From assembly GCA_034440115.1 (NCBI GenBank), contig JAWXBM010000119.1, positions 1 through 43,774 on the forward strand: a stretch of 43,774 bases of DNA, given 5' to 3'. Below are positions 1-9,035 of the stretch, one piece after another; positions within the stretch are counted from its first letter, which is position 1; each line of letters opens with the position of its first letter. The translations under genes were made by a program, and so were the position numbers. Source of the DNA: JAWXBM01 sp034440115. GTDB taxonomy: Bacteria; Pseudomonadota; Gammaproteobacteria; Xanthomonadales; SZUA-36. The notes under the pieces are model-generated. The model was not told the origin of the DNA. It saw nothing but the letters and a program-made list of their open reading frames with translations, and did not search any database.

Positions 1-2
1 CT

Positions 3-1601
3 TTGTTACAGATGACCTTGTTGGCGATGGCTGGCGGCATGCTGGGCGTGCTGTTCATGATCCCGCTGCGCAAGTATTTGATTGAACGCGAGCACGGCAC
101 TTTGCCGTATCCAGAAGGCACCGCCTGTGCGCATGTGCTGGTGGCCAATGAGTCGGGCGGCGGGCACGCCAAGAACGTGTTTATCGGCCTGGGCGTGGGT
201 GCGGCCTACAAAGCACTGACCGGCTGGGCGCAGTTGTTGGTGGACGAAGCGCATCTGAAAATCCCCTTCCTGAAAAAAGGTGAGGTGGGCATGGATTTGT
301 CGCCTGCTCTGTTCGGCGTAGGCTTTATCCTCGGCCCGCGCATCGCCACCGTGATGGTGGGCGGTGGCCTGCTATCGGCGCTGGTGATCATTCCTATGAT
401 CGCCTGGTGGGGCGAGGGCAAGCCACCGCTGTATCCGGAACTGGTATTGAGCATTGCCGATATGTCCGCCAGCCAGATCTGGAGCCGTTATGTACGTTAT
501 ATCGGTGCGGGCGCCGTTGCTGCAGCAGGCATTATTACCTTGTTTCGCAGCTTGCCGGTGATGATTGAATCCTTCCGCATTGGCGCCGGTGAATTGCGCA
601 GCCAGGTGGACTCTTCCGGCAACGCAATAGTCGCCGCAGCCGTGCCGCGCACCAGCCGCGACCTGCCGTTGAAAGCCGTGGGTATTGGCCTGTTTGTTGT
701 TGCCCTGTTGCTGATCTTCGTGCCCGCACCGTTTGCCGCCATGCCGGAAATAACACATCGCTTGGTGGCCGCCGCCTGCGTGGTGGTGTTCTCCTTCTTC
801 TTCGTTACCGTGGCCTCACGCATCGTCGGTTTGGTGGGCGTTACCAGTAATCCCACCAGCGGCATGACCATCGCCGCCTTGCTGGGCACTGCTGGCATAT
901 TTCTGGTAATGGGCTGGACCGATTTGGCCGGCAAAGCCGCCGCGCTGACCGTGGGTTGCGTGGTTGCCATTGCCGCCAGCATCGCCGGTGATACCTCGCA
1001 GGATCTGAAGACCGGATATCTGCTGGGTGCCACACCTCGTTCGCAACAACTAGGCGAAATGATCGGCGTGCTCACTTCCGCCACCTTTGTCTGCTTATCC
1101 GTATTGCTGCTGGCAGAAACCTTTGGTTTCGGCAGCGCCGAATTGCCCGCACCACAAGCCACGCTGATGAAGTTGGTTATTGATGGTGTGCTCGAACAAA
1201 ACCTGCCCTGGGGACTGGTCGGCATCGGCGTCGCCATCGCCATCGCCGCAGAGCTGTGCCGCATTCCATCATTACCCTTCGCCGTAGGTGTATACCTGCC
1301 CGTATCCACCATGACCCCCATATTCTTCGGTGGCATGCTCAAGCTGTGGCTGGAACGCAGCGCCAGGAATGAAGAACAAGCCATCGAACGTCGTGATAAA
1401 GGCGTATTGCTAGGTTCCGGCTTTGTCGGCGGCGAAGGCCTGCTCGGCGTCGCCATCGCCGGCGTCGCCTTCATGCAGGGCGCACGCCCCGCCGGCTTCG
1501 GCACCGACTGGTTAGGACCAGACTGGCTGATCAATCTCAGCGGTTTTGTTTTCTTCCTGCTGTTCGCGGCGTGGTTTGTTAAGCGGGTAAGGAGTGATTA
1601 A
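3..1601 (+). CDS. OPT family oligopeptide transporter, 5' end outside window
   Basis: The reading frame is open from the left edge and ends at 1601, leaving 532 residues. Bacterial OPT proteins are usually around 600-700 residues, so the first helices lie outside the window. Many hydrophobic segments run through the whole length, with Gly-rich loops typical of OPT proteins (for example PYPEGTACAHVL near residue 36 and GDTSQDLKTGYLLGATPRSQQ near residue 328). The C-terminus has the family's GGEGLLGV segment. The OPT family takes up peptides or metal-chelate compounds across the inner membrane by proton symport; the substrate cannot be read from sequence. No partner gene is visible in the window. 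Confidence 0.9.
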   Translation: MLQMTLLAMAGGMLGVLFMIPLRKYLIEREHGTLPYPEGTACAHVLVANESGGGHAKNVFIGLGVGAAYKALTGWAQLLVDEAHLKIPFLKKGEVGMDLSPALFGVGFILGPRIATVMVGGGLLSALVIIPMIAWWGEGKPPLYPELVLSIADMSASQIWSRYVRYIGAGAVAAAGIITLFRSLPVMIESFRIGAGELRSQVDSSGNAIVAAAVPRTSRDLPLKAVGIGLFVVALLLIFVPAPFAAMPEITHRLVAAACVVVFSFFFVTVASRIVGLVGVTSNPTSGMTIAALLGTAGIFLVMGWTDLAGKAAALTVGCVVAIAASIAGDTSQDLKTGYLLGATPRSQQLGEMIGVLTSATFVCLSVLLLAETFGFGSAELPAPQATLMKLVIDGVLEQNLPWGLVGIGVAIAIAAELCRIPSLPFAVGVYLPVSTMTPIFFGGMLKLWLERSARNEEQAIERRDKGVLLGSGFVGGEGLLGVAIAGVAFMQGARPAGFGTDWLGPDWLINLSGFVFFLLFAAWFVKRVRSD

Positions 1602-1716
1602 AAAATATTGTAAGCATCATCGTTGAATTTGGAAGACTTATGGACATGCAGTATGCAGGCAATCAAGGTATGCTTTTCAGTGGAGTTCCCTATCAGTTTG
1701 ATCAAGGAGTGCGCGA

Positions 1717-1965
1717 ATGGGATTTTTCGCCTGGATCGTTTTTGGTTTAGTGGCTGGCGCTATTACCAAACTGCTCATGCCCGGCAAGGACCCGGGCGGG
1801 TGCATTATCACCATCCTGATCGGAATTGCCGGTGCCATGCTGGGTGGGTGGCTCGGTACGCAGTTGGGTTTTGGCACCGTTACGGGTTTCAATGCTGGCA
1901 GTTTCATTAGCGCAATTATTGGCTCGATCATCCTGCTGGTGCTCTACCGCATGCGCAGGAAGTAA
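1717..1965 (+). CDS. GlsB/YeaQ/YmgE family small membrane protein
   Basis: The protein has 82 residues and three hydrophobic segments. It shows the Gly-rich pattern of the transglycosylase-associated / GlsB-YeaQ-YmgE family: an N-terminal WIVFGLVAGAITKLLMPGKDPGG followed by two glycine-zipper helices. A clean ribosome binding site (AAGGAG) sits a few bases upstream of the ATG, which fixes the start. Family members are inner-membrane proteins linked to general stress response; no enzymatic role is established and the transglycosylase name is historical. The gene stands alone between the OPT gene and the decayed HNH gene. Confidence 0.85.
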   Translation: MGFFAWIVFGLVAGAITKLLMPGKDPGGCIITILIGIAGAMLGGWLGTQLGFGTVTGFNAGSFISAIIGSIILLVLYRMRRK

Positions 1966-1983
1966 GTGCAAGGAATTTGCTTC

Positions 1984-2494
1984 TTGGTGATGAAGCGGCG
2001 GTTGTCACCGGAGCAGGGCACCCTGTTTCAGAAAGCGCTGGAGGCCATCATGGATGCATTGTTCGAAGAGCAGAAAAACGTTCCAGCGGGAACGGATTTT
2101 TGTGGAAGATGGTTGTGAAATCAAACCCAGGCCTCACCCCATGTCAACCCGCAAGGCCGAAGCGCTGGTCAGAATGGCCGAGCATTGTCTGTCAGGAAAT
2201 CTCTCGGGGAAATCCTGCTCGGGGTCGGAACGCTTCGTGATTAATGTTCACACCAACCTCGATACGCTTAACACCGCGGGTTGCGGTGCCGAATCCGAAG
2301 TTGCACCTGTACCCGCTAGGTGTTGCGGTACCTGAAGCGCCAAAAACACGCTCCGCGGGAACGTTTTTGAACTGGAGACTGAAGATGCGGACTCAGGAAT
2401 CCAGATCGAGCGCAAGACTGCCGTTCCCAATTGGGGAGGCGAGGGCATGGACGTGGATGTTGTGGTGGAAGGCTTATTGCGGAGACAGGACTGA
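1984..2494 (+). pseudogene. Decayed DUF222/HNH endonuclease (13E12-type) gene
   Basis: No intact ORF covers this stretch, but three pieces match successive parts of DUF222-HNH endonucleases. Frame 1 (1984-2100) reads MKRRLSPEQGTLFQKALEAI and continues to EEQKNVPAGT. Frame 2 (2102-2335) reads PRPHPMSTRKAEALVRMAEH and then NVHTNLDTL, GAESEV, before a stop. From about 2357, again in frame 2, the tail reads RKTAVPNWGGEGMDVDVVVE GLLRRQD and stops at 2494. The HNH nuclease core expected between the second and third pieces is missing. The lesions are a frameshift near 2100, a stop at 2333-2335 and an internal deletion. The identification rests on remembered family motifs, and the true 5' limit is uncertain. 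Confidence 0.6.
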
Positions 2495-2621
2495 CACAAG
2501 AAAGCCTAAAATATACTCAAAAACACAAACTGCGGCGAGGCTAAATTCCTTTACACTGGATTTCCTTGTATCAAGGTGCTGAAACCTGCCGAAGCGATGA
2601 GTGTTTCTGAGAATATGAATC

Positions 2622-3860
2622 ATGAACTCATCGTCAAACCCCGCTTCTGAAACAGCAAGCCCGGAAAAAAATTATCGGGGGCTGCCTAAAAGCGTTTGGG
2701 CGTTGGGATTTGTCTCGATGCTGATGGACAGTTCTTCCGAACTGGTACACAGCCTGTTGCCAATTTTCATGACCACTGTGCTGGGCGCATCGATGGTCAC
2801 CGTTGGGGTGATTGAGGGTATTGCCGAAGCCACGTCATCGGTGGTCAAGGTGTTTTCAGGCATGGCCTCCGACTGCTTCAGGAAACGTAAGTGGTTGGTA
2901 GTTTTTGGATACGGCCTGGCGGCATTGTCGAAACCGATCTTTCCATTGGCAAGTAGCGTGGGTTGGGTGTTTACTGCCCGATTCATTGATCGGATTGGCA
3001 AGGGCATACGCGGTGCGCCGCGCGATTCGCTGATCGCTGATATTGTGCAGCCCGATATGCGCGGAGCTGCTTACGGCCTGCGCCAGGCGCTTGATTCAGT
3101 GGGCGCTTTTATCGGGCCCTTGCTGGCCGTTGCGTTCATGATCCTGTTTGCCAATAATATCACCGCCGTATTGTGGGTTGCCGTGGTGCCCGCATTCCTG
3201 GCGGTGTTGCTGCTGGTGTTGGCGGTGCCTGAACCGCAGAGGGAACCCGAGGCAGCATTGCAGGCCACAAATTCCCCGCGCTTGATACTCTCACTTGCTC
3301 GTCATTTGCCATCAGCTTATTGGTTTGTTGTTGTGCTGGGCACAGTATTCACGCTGGCGCGTTTCAGTGAAGCCTTTCTGATTCTACGTGCCCAGAACCT
3401 CGGGCTGGCTTTTCAATACGTGCCGGTGTTTCTGATTGTCATGAACGTGGTGTATGCACTGTGTGCCTACCCGGCTGGATTGCTGGCAGACCGGATTGCT
3501 GCCAAGCCACTATTGATTAGCGGTTTGCTGCTGCTGATTGTGGCGGATATCCTGCTGGTTGTTGCAGTCTCGCCGGTGTGGGCCTTTCTGGGAGCGGCTT
3601 TCTGGGGGTTACACCTGGCATTCACCCAAGGGTTACTGGCAAAACTGGTAGCTGATACGGCACCAGTGGAACTGCGAGGAACAGCGTTTGGAATTTTCAA
3701 CCTGGTCAGTGGCGGATCATTGTTGCTGGCCAGCGTGATTGCCGGAGTGCTGTGGAGCGTTTACGGCCCGGCAGCGACCTTCCTGGCAGGAGCGGTCTTT
3801 GCAACACTGGCCGCTTTGGGTTTATTACTCTATCGACCCGGCTCTGCGTTTTTCAGGTAA
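2622..3860 (+). CDS. MFS transporter
   Basis: The 412-residue protein has about 12 hydrophobic segments in two halves, the normal size and layout for the major facilitator superfamily. The loop DRIGKGIRGAPRDSLIAD after the fourth helix matches the conserved cytoplasmic loop of a subgroup of bacterial MFS permeases annotated only as general transporters. The first 25 residues are polar, Ser-rich and probably cytoplasmic. ATG 2622 is the first in-frame ATG. The substrate is unknown. The gene follows the decayed HNH region and converges on the M23-like gene, with about 140 bp between the stops and no clear terminator. Confidence 0.85.
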   Translation: MNSSSNPASETASPEKNYRGLPKSVWALGFVSMLMDSSSELVHSLLPIFMTTVLGASMVTVGVIEGIAEATSSVVKVFSGMASDCFRKRKWLVVFGYGLAALSKPIFPLASSVGWVFTARFIDRIGKGIRGAPRDSLIADIVQPDMRGAAYGLRQALDSVGAFIGPLLAVAFMILFANNITAVLWVAVVPAFLAVLLLVLAVPEPQREPEAALQATNSPRLILSLARHLPSAYWFVVVLGTVFTLARFSEAFLILRAQNLGLAFQYVPVFLIVMNVVYALCAYPAGLLADRIAAKPLLISGLLLLIVADILLVVAVSPVWAFLGAAFWGLHLAFTQGLLAKLVADTAPVELRGTAFGIFNLVSGGSLLLASVIAGVLWSVYGPAATFLAGAVFATLAALGLLLYRPGSAFFR

Positions 3861-4002
3861 GGCAAGCCAGGAATGACCAATAAACAAATCCATCAATCTC
3901 TGAATTTCGTAGAAAATCTTGTGGAAAAAGACAGGTTCACAGCGGCGCGGGCCAAACACCTGGTCGCAGCAGCCGCCGGATGTCGATTGGTGGGGAGATT
4001 TT

Positions 4003-4911
4003 TCAGGGCGAAATAAGGTCACCCCTGACCAGAAAACGCCCATCGATCAGTATGGGCACGCCTTCGCCATTGAGAATTTCACCGTCTTCGCCGCCGCGTT
4101 CTGCATGCATGTGCAGATGGGGTTCGCTGGTGTTGCCACTGTTTCCTACCCGGCCAAGATAATCGCCGGTGTTTACAGGCTGGGATTCCTCTACAAACAC
4201 GCTACCCGAAAGCATGTGGGCAAGAACAATTTCGCTATCGAAGCAGGCCAGCACTACGTGATTGCCTGCCAGGTTGTCGCGGTCGGTTTGACCGGGTTTT
4301 AGGTCAGGCAAGCCGTCTGCTGCAATCAACACGGTGCCGCTGCATGGCGCGATGATGGGTGTGCCAAAGATGGCGTAGTTTTCCAGTTTGGTGGCGTCGC
4401 CAAAAATATGGGATCGTGCGCCCCAGGCGTTCACGCCGAGTATGTCCAGTGCGTAGGTCTGCGGAGCAACCCTGAAATGCCCATTGATCAGCGGACTGGC
4501 GCCACCGTGGCTAATGACAAAGCGGCCATCCTGCAGGGGTGAAGCTAATTTGATGGCGTTGGCAGGTGCCGGATAGCCCGTAAAGCAGGCCCAGCACAAT
4601 GCAGCAAACAGGATGCTCATCGGAACATTGACCAGTACGCCGAGCGCTTTGGCCCATTTGGGGGGTGGTTGTCTGGCAGTACCGATGCGCCTGTAGCCGA
4701 TTACCAGCGCGGCCAGGTAAAGCCACGGAATCAACCAGCGATAATAGATACTCACCACATCCCATGGCATCGAAACCCACATGAACAGCAATGCCAGGCC
4801 AAAGGTGAGTGCAAGCAAAATAAACTGGAACAACGAGGTTTGCCTGGTCAGTGCCAATGTAGTCAAAAGGAAGAGTGGCACCACCAAAATGATGAGGAAA
4901 ATTGTTAGCAT
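4003..4911 (-). CDS. M23-like (LytM fold) peptidase with multi-helix membrane anchor
   Basis: The protein has 302 residues. The first ~130 hold about four hydrophobic helices and the rest is an M23/LytM-type beta domain. Visible M23 features are GTVLIAADG, GNHVVLAC, VLAHML, the GDYLGRVGNSGNTSEPHLH segment and the HLHMH zinc/catalytic motif near residue 270. The first zinc site, normally His-x-x-x-Asp, reads T-Y-A-L-D, so the usual His is absent there; activity is therefore uncertain. Active family members cut peptidoglycan cross-links or Gly-rich peptides outside the membrane; inactive ones act as activators or scaffolds. It is transcribed leftward, divergent from the small membrane gene at 5042. 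Confidence 0.75.
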   Translation of the reverse strand: MLTIFLIILVVPLFLLTTLALTRQTSLFQFILLALTFGLALLFMWVSMPWDVVSIYYRWLIPWLYLAALVIGYRRIGTARQPPPKWAKALGVLVNVPMSILFAALCWACFTGYPAPANAIKLASPLQDGRFVISHGGASPLINGHFRVAPQTYALDILGVNAWGARSHIFGDATKLENYAIFGTPIIAPCSGTVLIAADGLPDLKPGQTDRDNLAGNHVVLACFDSEIVLAHMLSGSVFVEESQPVNTGDYLGRVGNSGNTSEPHLHMHAERGGEDGEILNGEGVPILIDGRFLVRGDLISP

Positions 4912-5041
4912 CGTCCATGTCTCTTGAACAAGGTGGGTATTTGTTCGTCAGGCCTCATGTCGTAAGTCTGTCGTAAAATTGCCGTACCCACAACACGGAA
5001 TCTGCGTTACTTTAGCAGCGTTGCCACAGCGGATATTGCAG

Positions 5042-5422
5042 ATGAAAAACCGCCAACGCATCATCGCCGTATTGCTGGTCATAGTTGGCCTGATCAACCT
5101 GGCTCCCGTTGTGGGTGTGCTGGGTACGGACAGCTTGAGCAAGCTATATGGCCTGGCAAGCCTCGAAGGGGATCTGCTTATTCTGATGCGCCACCGGGCT
5201 TTGTTATTTGGCATTCTCGGCGTATTTATCATCTGCTCAGCATTCAAGCGCCAGTTGCAACCCGCAGCCATGCTGATGACCATGGTGAGCATGCTGGGCT
5301 ACATCCTGTTGTTGTTCATTTCCGATAAATACGGAGCGGAGCTTTTTCGAGTTGCTATTGTCGACGCTATTGCTTGCTTGCCGCTGGTGTTAGCAATCAT
5401 CCTTTATGGGCGAAATTCATAG
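5042..5422 (+). CDS. Small four-helix membrane protein, function unknown
   Basis: ATG 5042 gives 126 residues beginning MKNRQRIIAVLLVIVGLINL. A longer TTG-started version from 4979 is possible, but its added residues look unlike a real N-terminus. Four hydrophobic segments are visible, at about residues 7-27, 50-68, 75-93 and 103-122. The charged loop LMRHRALLFG between the first two resembles a family of small gammaproteobacterial membrane proteins sometimes annotated, without good reason, as phosphopantetheine adenylyltransferase. There is no catalytic motif. I do not assign a function. Confidence 0.7.
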   Translation: MKNRQRIIAVLLVIVGLINLAPVVGVLGTDSLSKLYGLASLEGDLLILMRHRALLFGILGVFIICSAFKRQLQPAAMLMTMVSMLGYILLLFISDKYGAELFRVAIVDAIACLPLVLAIILYGRNS

Positions 5423-5488
5423 CGGGTATGTTAAAGTCGCGCAAAATCATCTAAAGTCGAATCAGAATCCACAACTGGAGTACCGGCT

Positions 5489-6366
5489 ATGAGATTAATT
5501 TGCGCACTGTTAATGCTGTTTCCCATCGCCAGCTTCGCTGTGGATGGTGTGCTGGAAATCAATCAGGCCTGTATTAATGCGGGTTGTTTTCCTGGAGATG
5601 CCGCAGGATTTCCGATTACGATTAATAATCCTGGTAGCTACCGCCTGACCAGCAATATCGGCATCAGGTCATACAATTCGCCTGAAAATATCTTCGTTAT
5701 CCAGGTTATTTCCAGTAATGTGTCACTGGATCTGAACGGGTTCGCAGTTATTGGGGATACTACGTGTACAGATGGCTCTTTTAAGGACAGTCCGGTTACC
5801 AGCTGCTTACCAAAGGGTGTTGGTGTTGGTATTGGCGTGCCAGTTATCAGCGCAACTGGCATTTCAATAAGTAATGGCTTTATTCAGGGCATGGGAGATC
5901 ACGGTTTGTGGTTCGGAGAAGCTGGCTGCCGTGTAAGCAATATGGTTGTCAGTGAAAATGGCAGCTACGGATTGCTCGGTGGCAACAAGGGGCTGTTTCT
6001 GAATAACATCAGCTCACGAAATGGTGAAGGTGGCTTTTCTGTGAGTGGTACTCTGATTGGCAATTCTGCCAGGGCAAATAGAACTTTCGGGATACAAAGT
6101 TTCCGTGGCCACCTGAATAACAATATTGTGAATGCAATGGTGGTGTTGGGGTTGAGTGCTCCGCCTGTTCCATTTCAAATAGTGTGATTCAGGACAATGG
6201 TGCCTATGGTATTACCTTTATCTTTGGTAATGACTATGGCAACTCGAATTACGGTGGCAACAATTTACAATTCAATGCCGCTGGGAGCATCTCTATCGAC
6301 GACGTAAGTACCATAGTGCTTCAAACTGCTCCGAATTTATGTAACGCTGCTGCTTGCCCCCCATAG
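5489..6366 (+). pseudogene. Secreted right-handed beta-helix protein, frameshifted
   Basis: The first frame (5489-6187) encodes a signal peptide (MRLICALLMLFPIASFA) and a secreted Cys-containing protein with short repeated Asn/Gly/Ser turns (SNVSLDLNGFAVIGD, TGISISNGFIQGMGDHG, NMVVSENGSYGLLGG, NNISSRNGEGG), typical of a parallel beta-helix. Near 6137 this frame ends in non-family sequence, while the +1-shifted frame carries the pattern on without a break: GGVGVECSACSISNSV, then IQDNGAYGI, stopping at 6366 after CNAAACPP. One missing base in AATGCAATGG would explain this. It could be a recent null mutation or a sequencing error. If repaired, the product is about 292 residues. The function is unknown; such proteins are often surface or polysaccharide-related. 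Confidence 0.7.
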
Positions 6367-6415
6367 GTCGGCCAAGGACGTTTTTTCTTCAAAAAACTGA
6401 CTAGAGGAATAAAAA

Positions 6416-6583
6416 ATGGAATATGGAGTTCTGGGACTGCTTATCCTGATTCTGGATATCTGGGCCATCATGAAAGTGCTGGGTAGTGGCGCATCCGGTG
6501 GAACTAAAATACTGTGGGTATTATTGATCCTGGTTCTTCCCGTTTTGGGGTTGGTGTTGTGGTATCTGCTAGGCCCCAAATAG
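6416..6583 (+). CDS. 55-residue PLDc_N-type membrane protein
   Basis: This short gene has a good ribosome binding site (AGAGGAAT) just before ATG 6416. The product begins MEYGVLGLLILILDIWAIMK and ends with a second helix and WYLLGPK. Two hydrophobic helices around a short polar Gly/Ser loop, with the I-L-D-I-W-A and LLGPK signatures, match the PLDc_N (phospholipase D/nuclease N-terminal) family of small membrane proteins, which lacks the catalytic PLD domain. The role is unknown. It follows the broken beta-helix gene by 49 bp and could share its transcript. Confidence 0.75.
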   Translation: MEYGVLGLLILILDIWAIMKVLGSGASGGTKILWVLLILVLPVLGLVLWYLLGPK

Positions 6584-6745
6584 CCCTGATGACTTAACGG
6601 CTAAGGTTGGCCGACACCGGCTTGCTGTCGCAGTTGCAAAATCGTCATTCCCTGCGAGCCGGTAGTTCTGCCCTTTGAATGGCATGTTGTGTGTGCTGGA
6701 ACGCGTCAATATGGGATTGACATTTACCTGCAGGCAGAAAGTTGA

Positions 6746-8038
6746 ATGATTAGCGCGTTGTGGTTCTTACTGGTAGGAAGTTTGCTTCTGACTACGGGCC
6801 TGTTTTCCTCGGCGATCAAACGCTTGCCGGTAACCTCCGCCATCATTTACTTGCTGGTTGGGCTGATTTTCGGTCCGACGGTGTTTAATGCCTACCACTT
6901 CAATCCGCTGAAAGAATCGGCACTGCTGGAAGTCCTTACCGAGATTGCGGTGCTGATTTCCTTGTTTGCAGCAGGCGTGAAAATGCCCATGCCGTTCCGG
7001 TTGCAGCGTTGGAAAACGCCGATCGTGCTGGCCACGCTGTCAATGACGCTGACGGTTGCCTTTGTTGCTGCTTTTTGCGTTTACGTGCTGCGCATGCCGT
7101 TGGGTGCAGCTATCCTGTTGGGTGCGATAGTTGCTCCTACTGATCCGGTACTCGCCACTGATATCCAGATTCAAAATCACGAAGACCACAATCGTTTACG
7201 GTTTAATCTGACCGCAGAGGCGGGCATGAATGATGGCAGCGCATTTCCGTTTGTCATGCTGGGCCTGGGTTTATTGGGTTTGCACGAATTGGGTGACATG
7301 GGTATGCGCTGGCTGCTGGTGGATGTGCTGTGGGCTACGCTGGCAGGCGTGTTGATCGGCCTGGCTATGGGCCGGTTGGTCGCCAGGTTGGTGTGGAAGT
7401 TGCGGCAAAAGAACGCGACTCAAACTTTTTGGCATGACTTCCTGGGCCTGGGTTTGATCGCCGTGGTTTACGGTCTGAGTGAATTGATTGAAGCCTGGGG
7501 TTTCCTGGCAGTATTTTTTGCCGCGGTTTCGTTGCGACATACCGAACACAAGCTGGCGGCAGAGCCAGAGACGAAAACGCTGCAGGAAAGCATGCCGAGC
7601 GATGCCGGCTCAGGTGACGTTGAAGCGCAGGTGCCTGAACCCGTCAGCGAAGGTTCACTGGTCTTCAAGGAACATCTTGAACGACTGTCTGAATTGCTCC
7701 TGGTTCTGCTGGTCGGGGGATCGCTGTTCCTGGATTCCTGGAGTTTTCGGGCGGTTGGATTCGCGGCCTTTCTGTTCCTGGTGGCAAGGCCGGCCAGCGT
7801 GCTATTGGGTTTGGCTTTTTCCCGTGGCAGTTGGCGTATGCGTGGCATGCTGGGCTGGTTCGGGGTGCGCGGTATCGGCTCGCTTTACTACTTGATGTAC
7901 GCCATAGAGCATGGCTTGCCGGAAGATCTTGCACTTGAATTCATTCACATCACACTGGTGGTGGTTGCGTTGTCAATTCTCCTGCATGGGATCAGCGTGA
8001 AGCCCATGATGGCCAGTTTTCTCAGGCGGAAAAAGTGA
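6746..8038 (+). CDS. CPA1-type cation:proton antiporter
   Basis: The 430-residue protein has about 12 hydrophobic helices and the sodium/proton exchanger hallmarks: GAIVAPTDPVLATDIQ near residue 127 (the TDP motif) and AEAGMNDGSAFPFVMLGL near residue 156, where the ND pair carries the ion-binding aspartate. A charged cytoplasmic stretch of about 50 residues (near 270-315, rich in E, P and S) separates helices; the remaining transmembrane segments follow. It should exchange Na+ or K+ for H+ at the inner membrane. There is no C-terminal TrkA-type regulatory domain. The 162 bp before it contain no recognisable gene or confident promoter. Confidence 0.88.
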   Translation: MISALWFLLVGSLLLTTGLFSSAIKRLPVTSAIIYLLVGLIFGPTVFNAYHFNPLKESALLEVLTEIAVLISLFAAGVKMPMPFRLQRWKTPIVLATLSMTLTVAFVAAFCVYVLRMPLGAAILLGAIVAPTDPVLATDIQIQNHEDHNRLRFNLTAEAGMNDGSAFPFVMLGLGLLGLHELGDMGMRWLLVDVLWATLAGVLIGLAMGRLVARLVWKLRQKNATQTFWHDFLGLGLIAVVYGLSELIEAWGFLAVFFAAVSLRHTEHKLAAEPETKTLQESMPSDAGSGDVEAQVPEPVSEGSLVFKEHLERLSELLLVLLVGGSLFLDSWSFRAVGFAAFLFLVARPASVLLGLAFSRGSWRMRGMLGWFGVRGIGSLYYLMYAIEHGLPEDLALEFIHITLVVVALSILLHGISVKPMMASFLRRKK

Positions 8039-8039
8039 T

Positions 8040-9035
8040 TCAGGCGGGATTTCGATGCAAACTCAACAGTCTTAGCACCGCCAGTAACAACAAACCCGCC
8101 AGCCAGTTATGCGCTACTGCGAGAACTATGGGTAGTTCGTTGAAAACGGCGGCCACGCCCACCGAGAATTCTGCCACGATCAATACCAACAGAATCATGC
8201 CGGTGCGGCGTGCTGCTCCGGCATGGCGCATGGCCATCTGTGCTACCAAAAGGATCAGTACGCTGGTTACGATGGCCATCAGGCGATGAGCGCGATGAAT
8301 GGCCATACGCTCGGCTCCGCCAATCGCCTGGCCTTCGGGAGTTACTTCGTGATGACGCGTCAGGTCTAGCGCCTCAGCGAGTTCGGTTCCCGGTAACCAC
8401 CCGCCGTGACAATCGGGCAGGGTTTTGCAGGCATTGGCAGCGAAATTGGCGCTGGTCAGGCCGCCCAGAGCGATTTGCAGGCACAGGGCCAGCAGCGCGG
8501 TGATGACCAATGTCCGCGGCAGTGGCGCAGCTTTACTGTGGGCATCGAATCGCACGGGCGGTTTGGCAGATAAACCGAACCACAACCAGCCCAGCAAACC
8601 CAACATGGCAAAGCCACCAGACAGGTTACCCATGACCACCGCCGGGTCATGCAGGCTGCCAGAACGCAGGCCCAACATGGCCAGCCACAGCGTTAAACCC
8701 AGCAATGCCAAAGACAGTATTCGATAACGGCGCTGGTGGAATGCCAGCAGGTTCAGGAAGACGATAAAAATTCCCAGCAGGCTGGCTACCGCACGATGCA
8801 GAGGTGTGGCCCAGGCCAGGGGTTGCTGTGCTGCCGCGGTGATGCGCTGGTAAGCGTCACGGGCCATTTGTTCCGGTGCCGAATCGAGCGGCGCACTGAC
8901 TTCCGGTACGCCGATGCGGCCGTAGCAGTCCGGCCAATCCAGGCAGCCGATGCCGGAATGTGCCAGGCGCAGATAAGCGCTGAGTGATACCAACAGGATG
9001 ACCAGCAGCAGGGACAGTCCGGTGAGAGTTTTCAT
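8040..9035 (-). CDS. ctaA: COX15/CtaA haem A synthase
   Basis: The 331-residue protein has eight hydrophobic helices, as expected for CtaA/Cox15. The start reads SAYLRLAHSGIGCLDWPDCYG, with the paired cysteines of this family. Conserved histidine sites are visible as LHRAVASLLG, MAIHRAHRLMAI and VAHNWLAGLLLL, and the second Cys pair as ACKTLPDCHGGWLPG. The enzyme oxidises the C8 methyl of haem O to give haem A for haem-copper oxidases. The expected partner CtaB (haem O synthase) is not in the window. The start overlaps the end of the PhyH gene by 4 nt, so the two are probably translationally coupled. Closeness to the haem-copper genes at 10.6-18.3 kb suggests it serves one of them. Confidence 0.88.
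   Translation of the reverse strand: MKTLTGLSLLLVILLVSLSAYLRLAHSGIGCLDWPDCYGRIGVPEVSAPLDSAPEQMARDAYQRITAAAQQPLAWATPLHRAVASLLGIFIVFLNLLAFHQRRYRILSLALLGLTLWLAMLGLRSGSLHDPAVVMGNLSGGFAMLGLLGWLWFGLSAKPPVRFDAHSKAAPLPRTLVITALLALCLQIALGGLTSANFAANACKTLPDCHGGWLPGTELAEALDLTRHHEVTPEGQAIGGAERMAIHRAHRLMAIVTSVLILLVAQMAMRHAGAARRTGMILLVLIVAEFSVGVAAVFNELPIVLAVAHNWLAGLLLLAVLRLLSLHRNPA

Noticed and set aside
497..1534. 345-residue open frame opposite the OPT gene
   Set aside because: It is antisense to a clear membrane transporter, is rich in Pro, Thr, Ser and Ala as expected for a complement frame, and shows no domain.
2244..2582. 112-residue frame in the DUF222 fossil
   Set aside because: Its sequence is out of frame with the recognisable HNH-family pieces and it has no family pattern; it is a by-product of the decayed gene.
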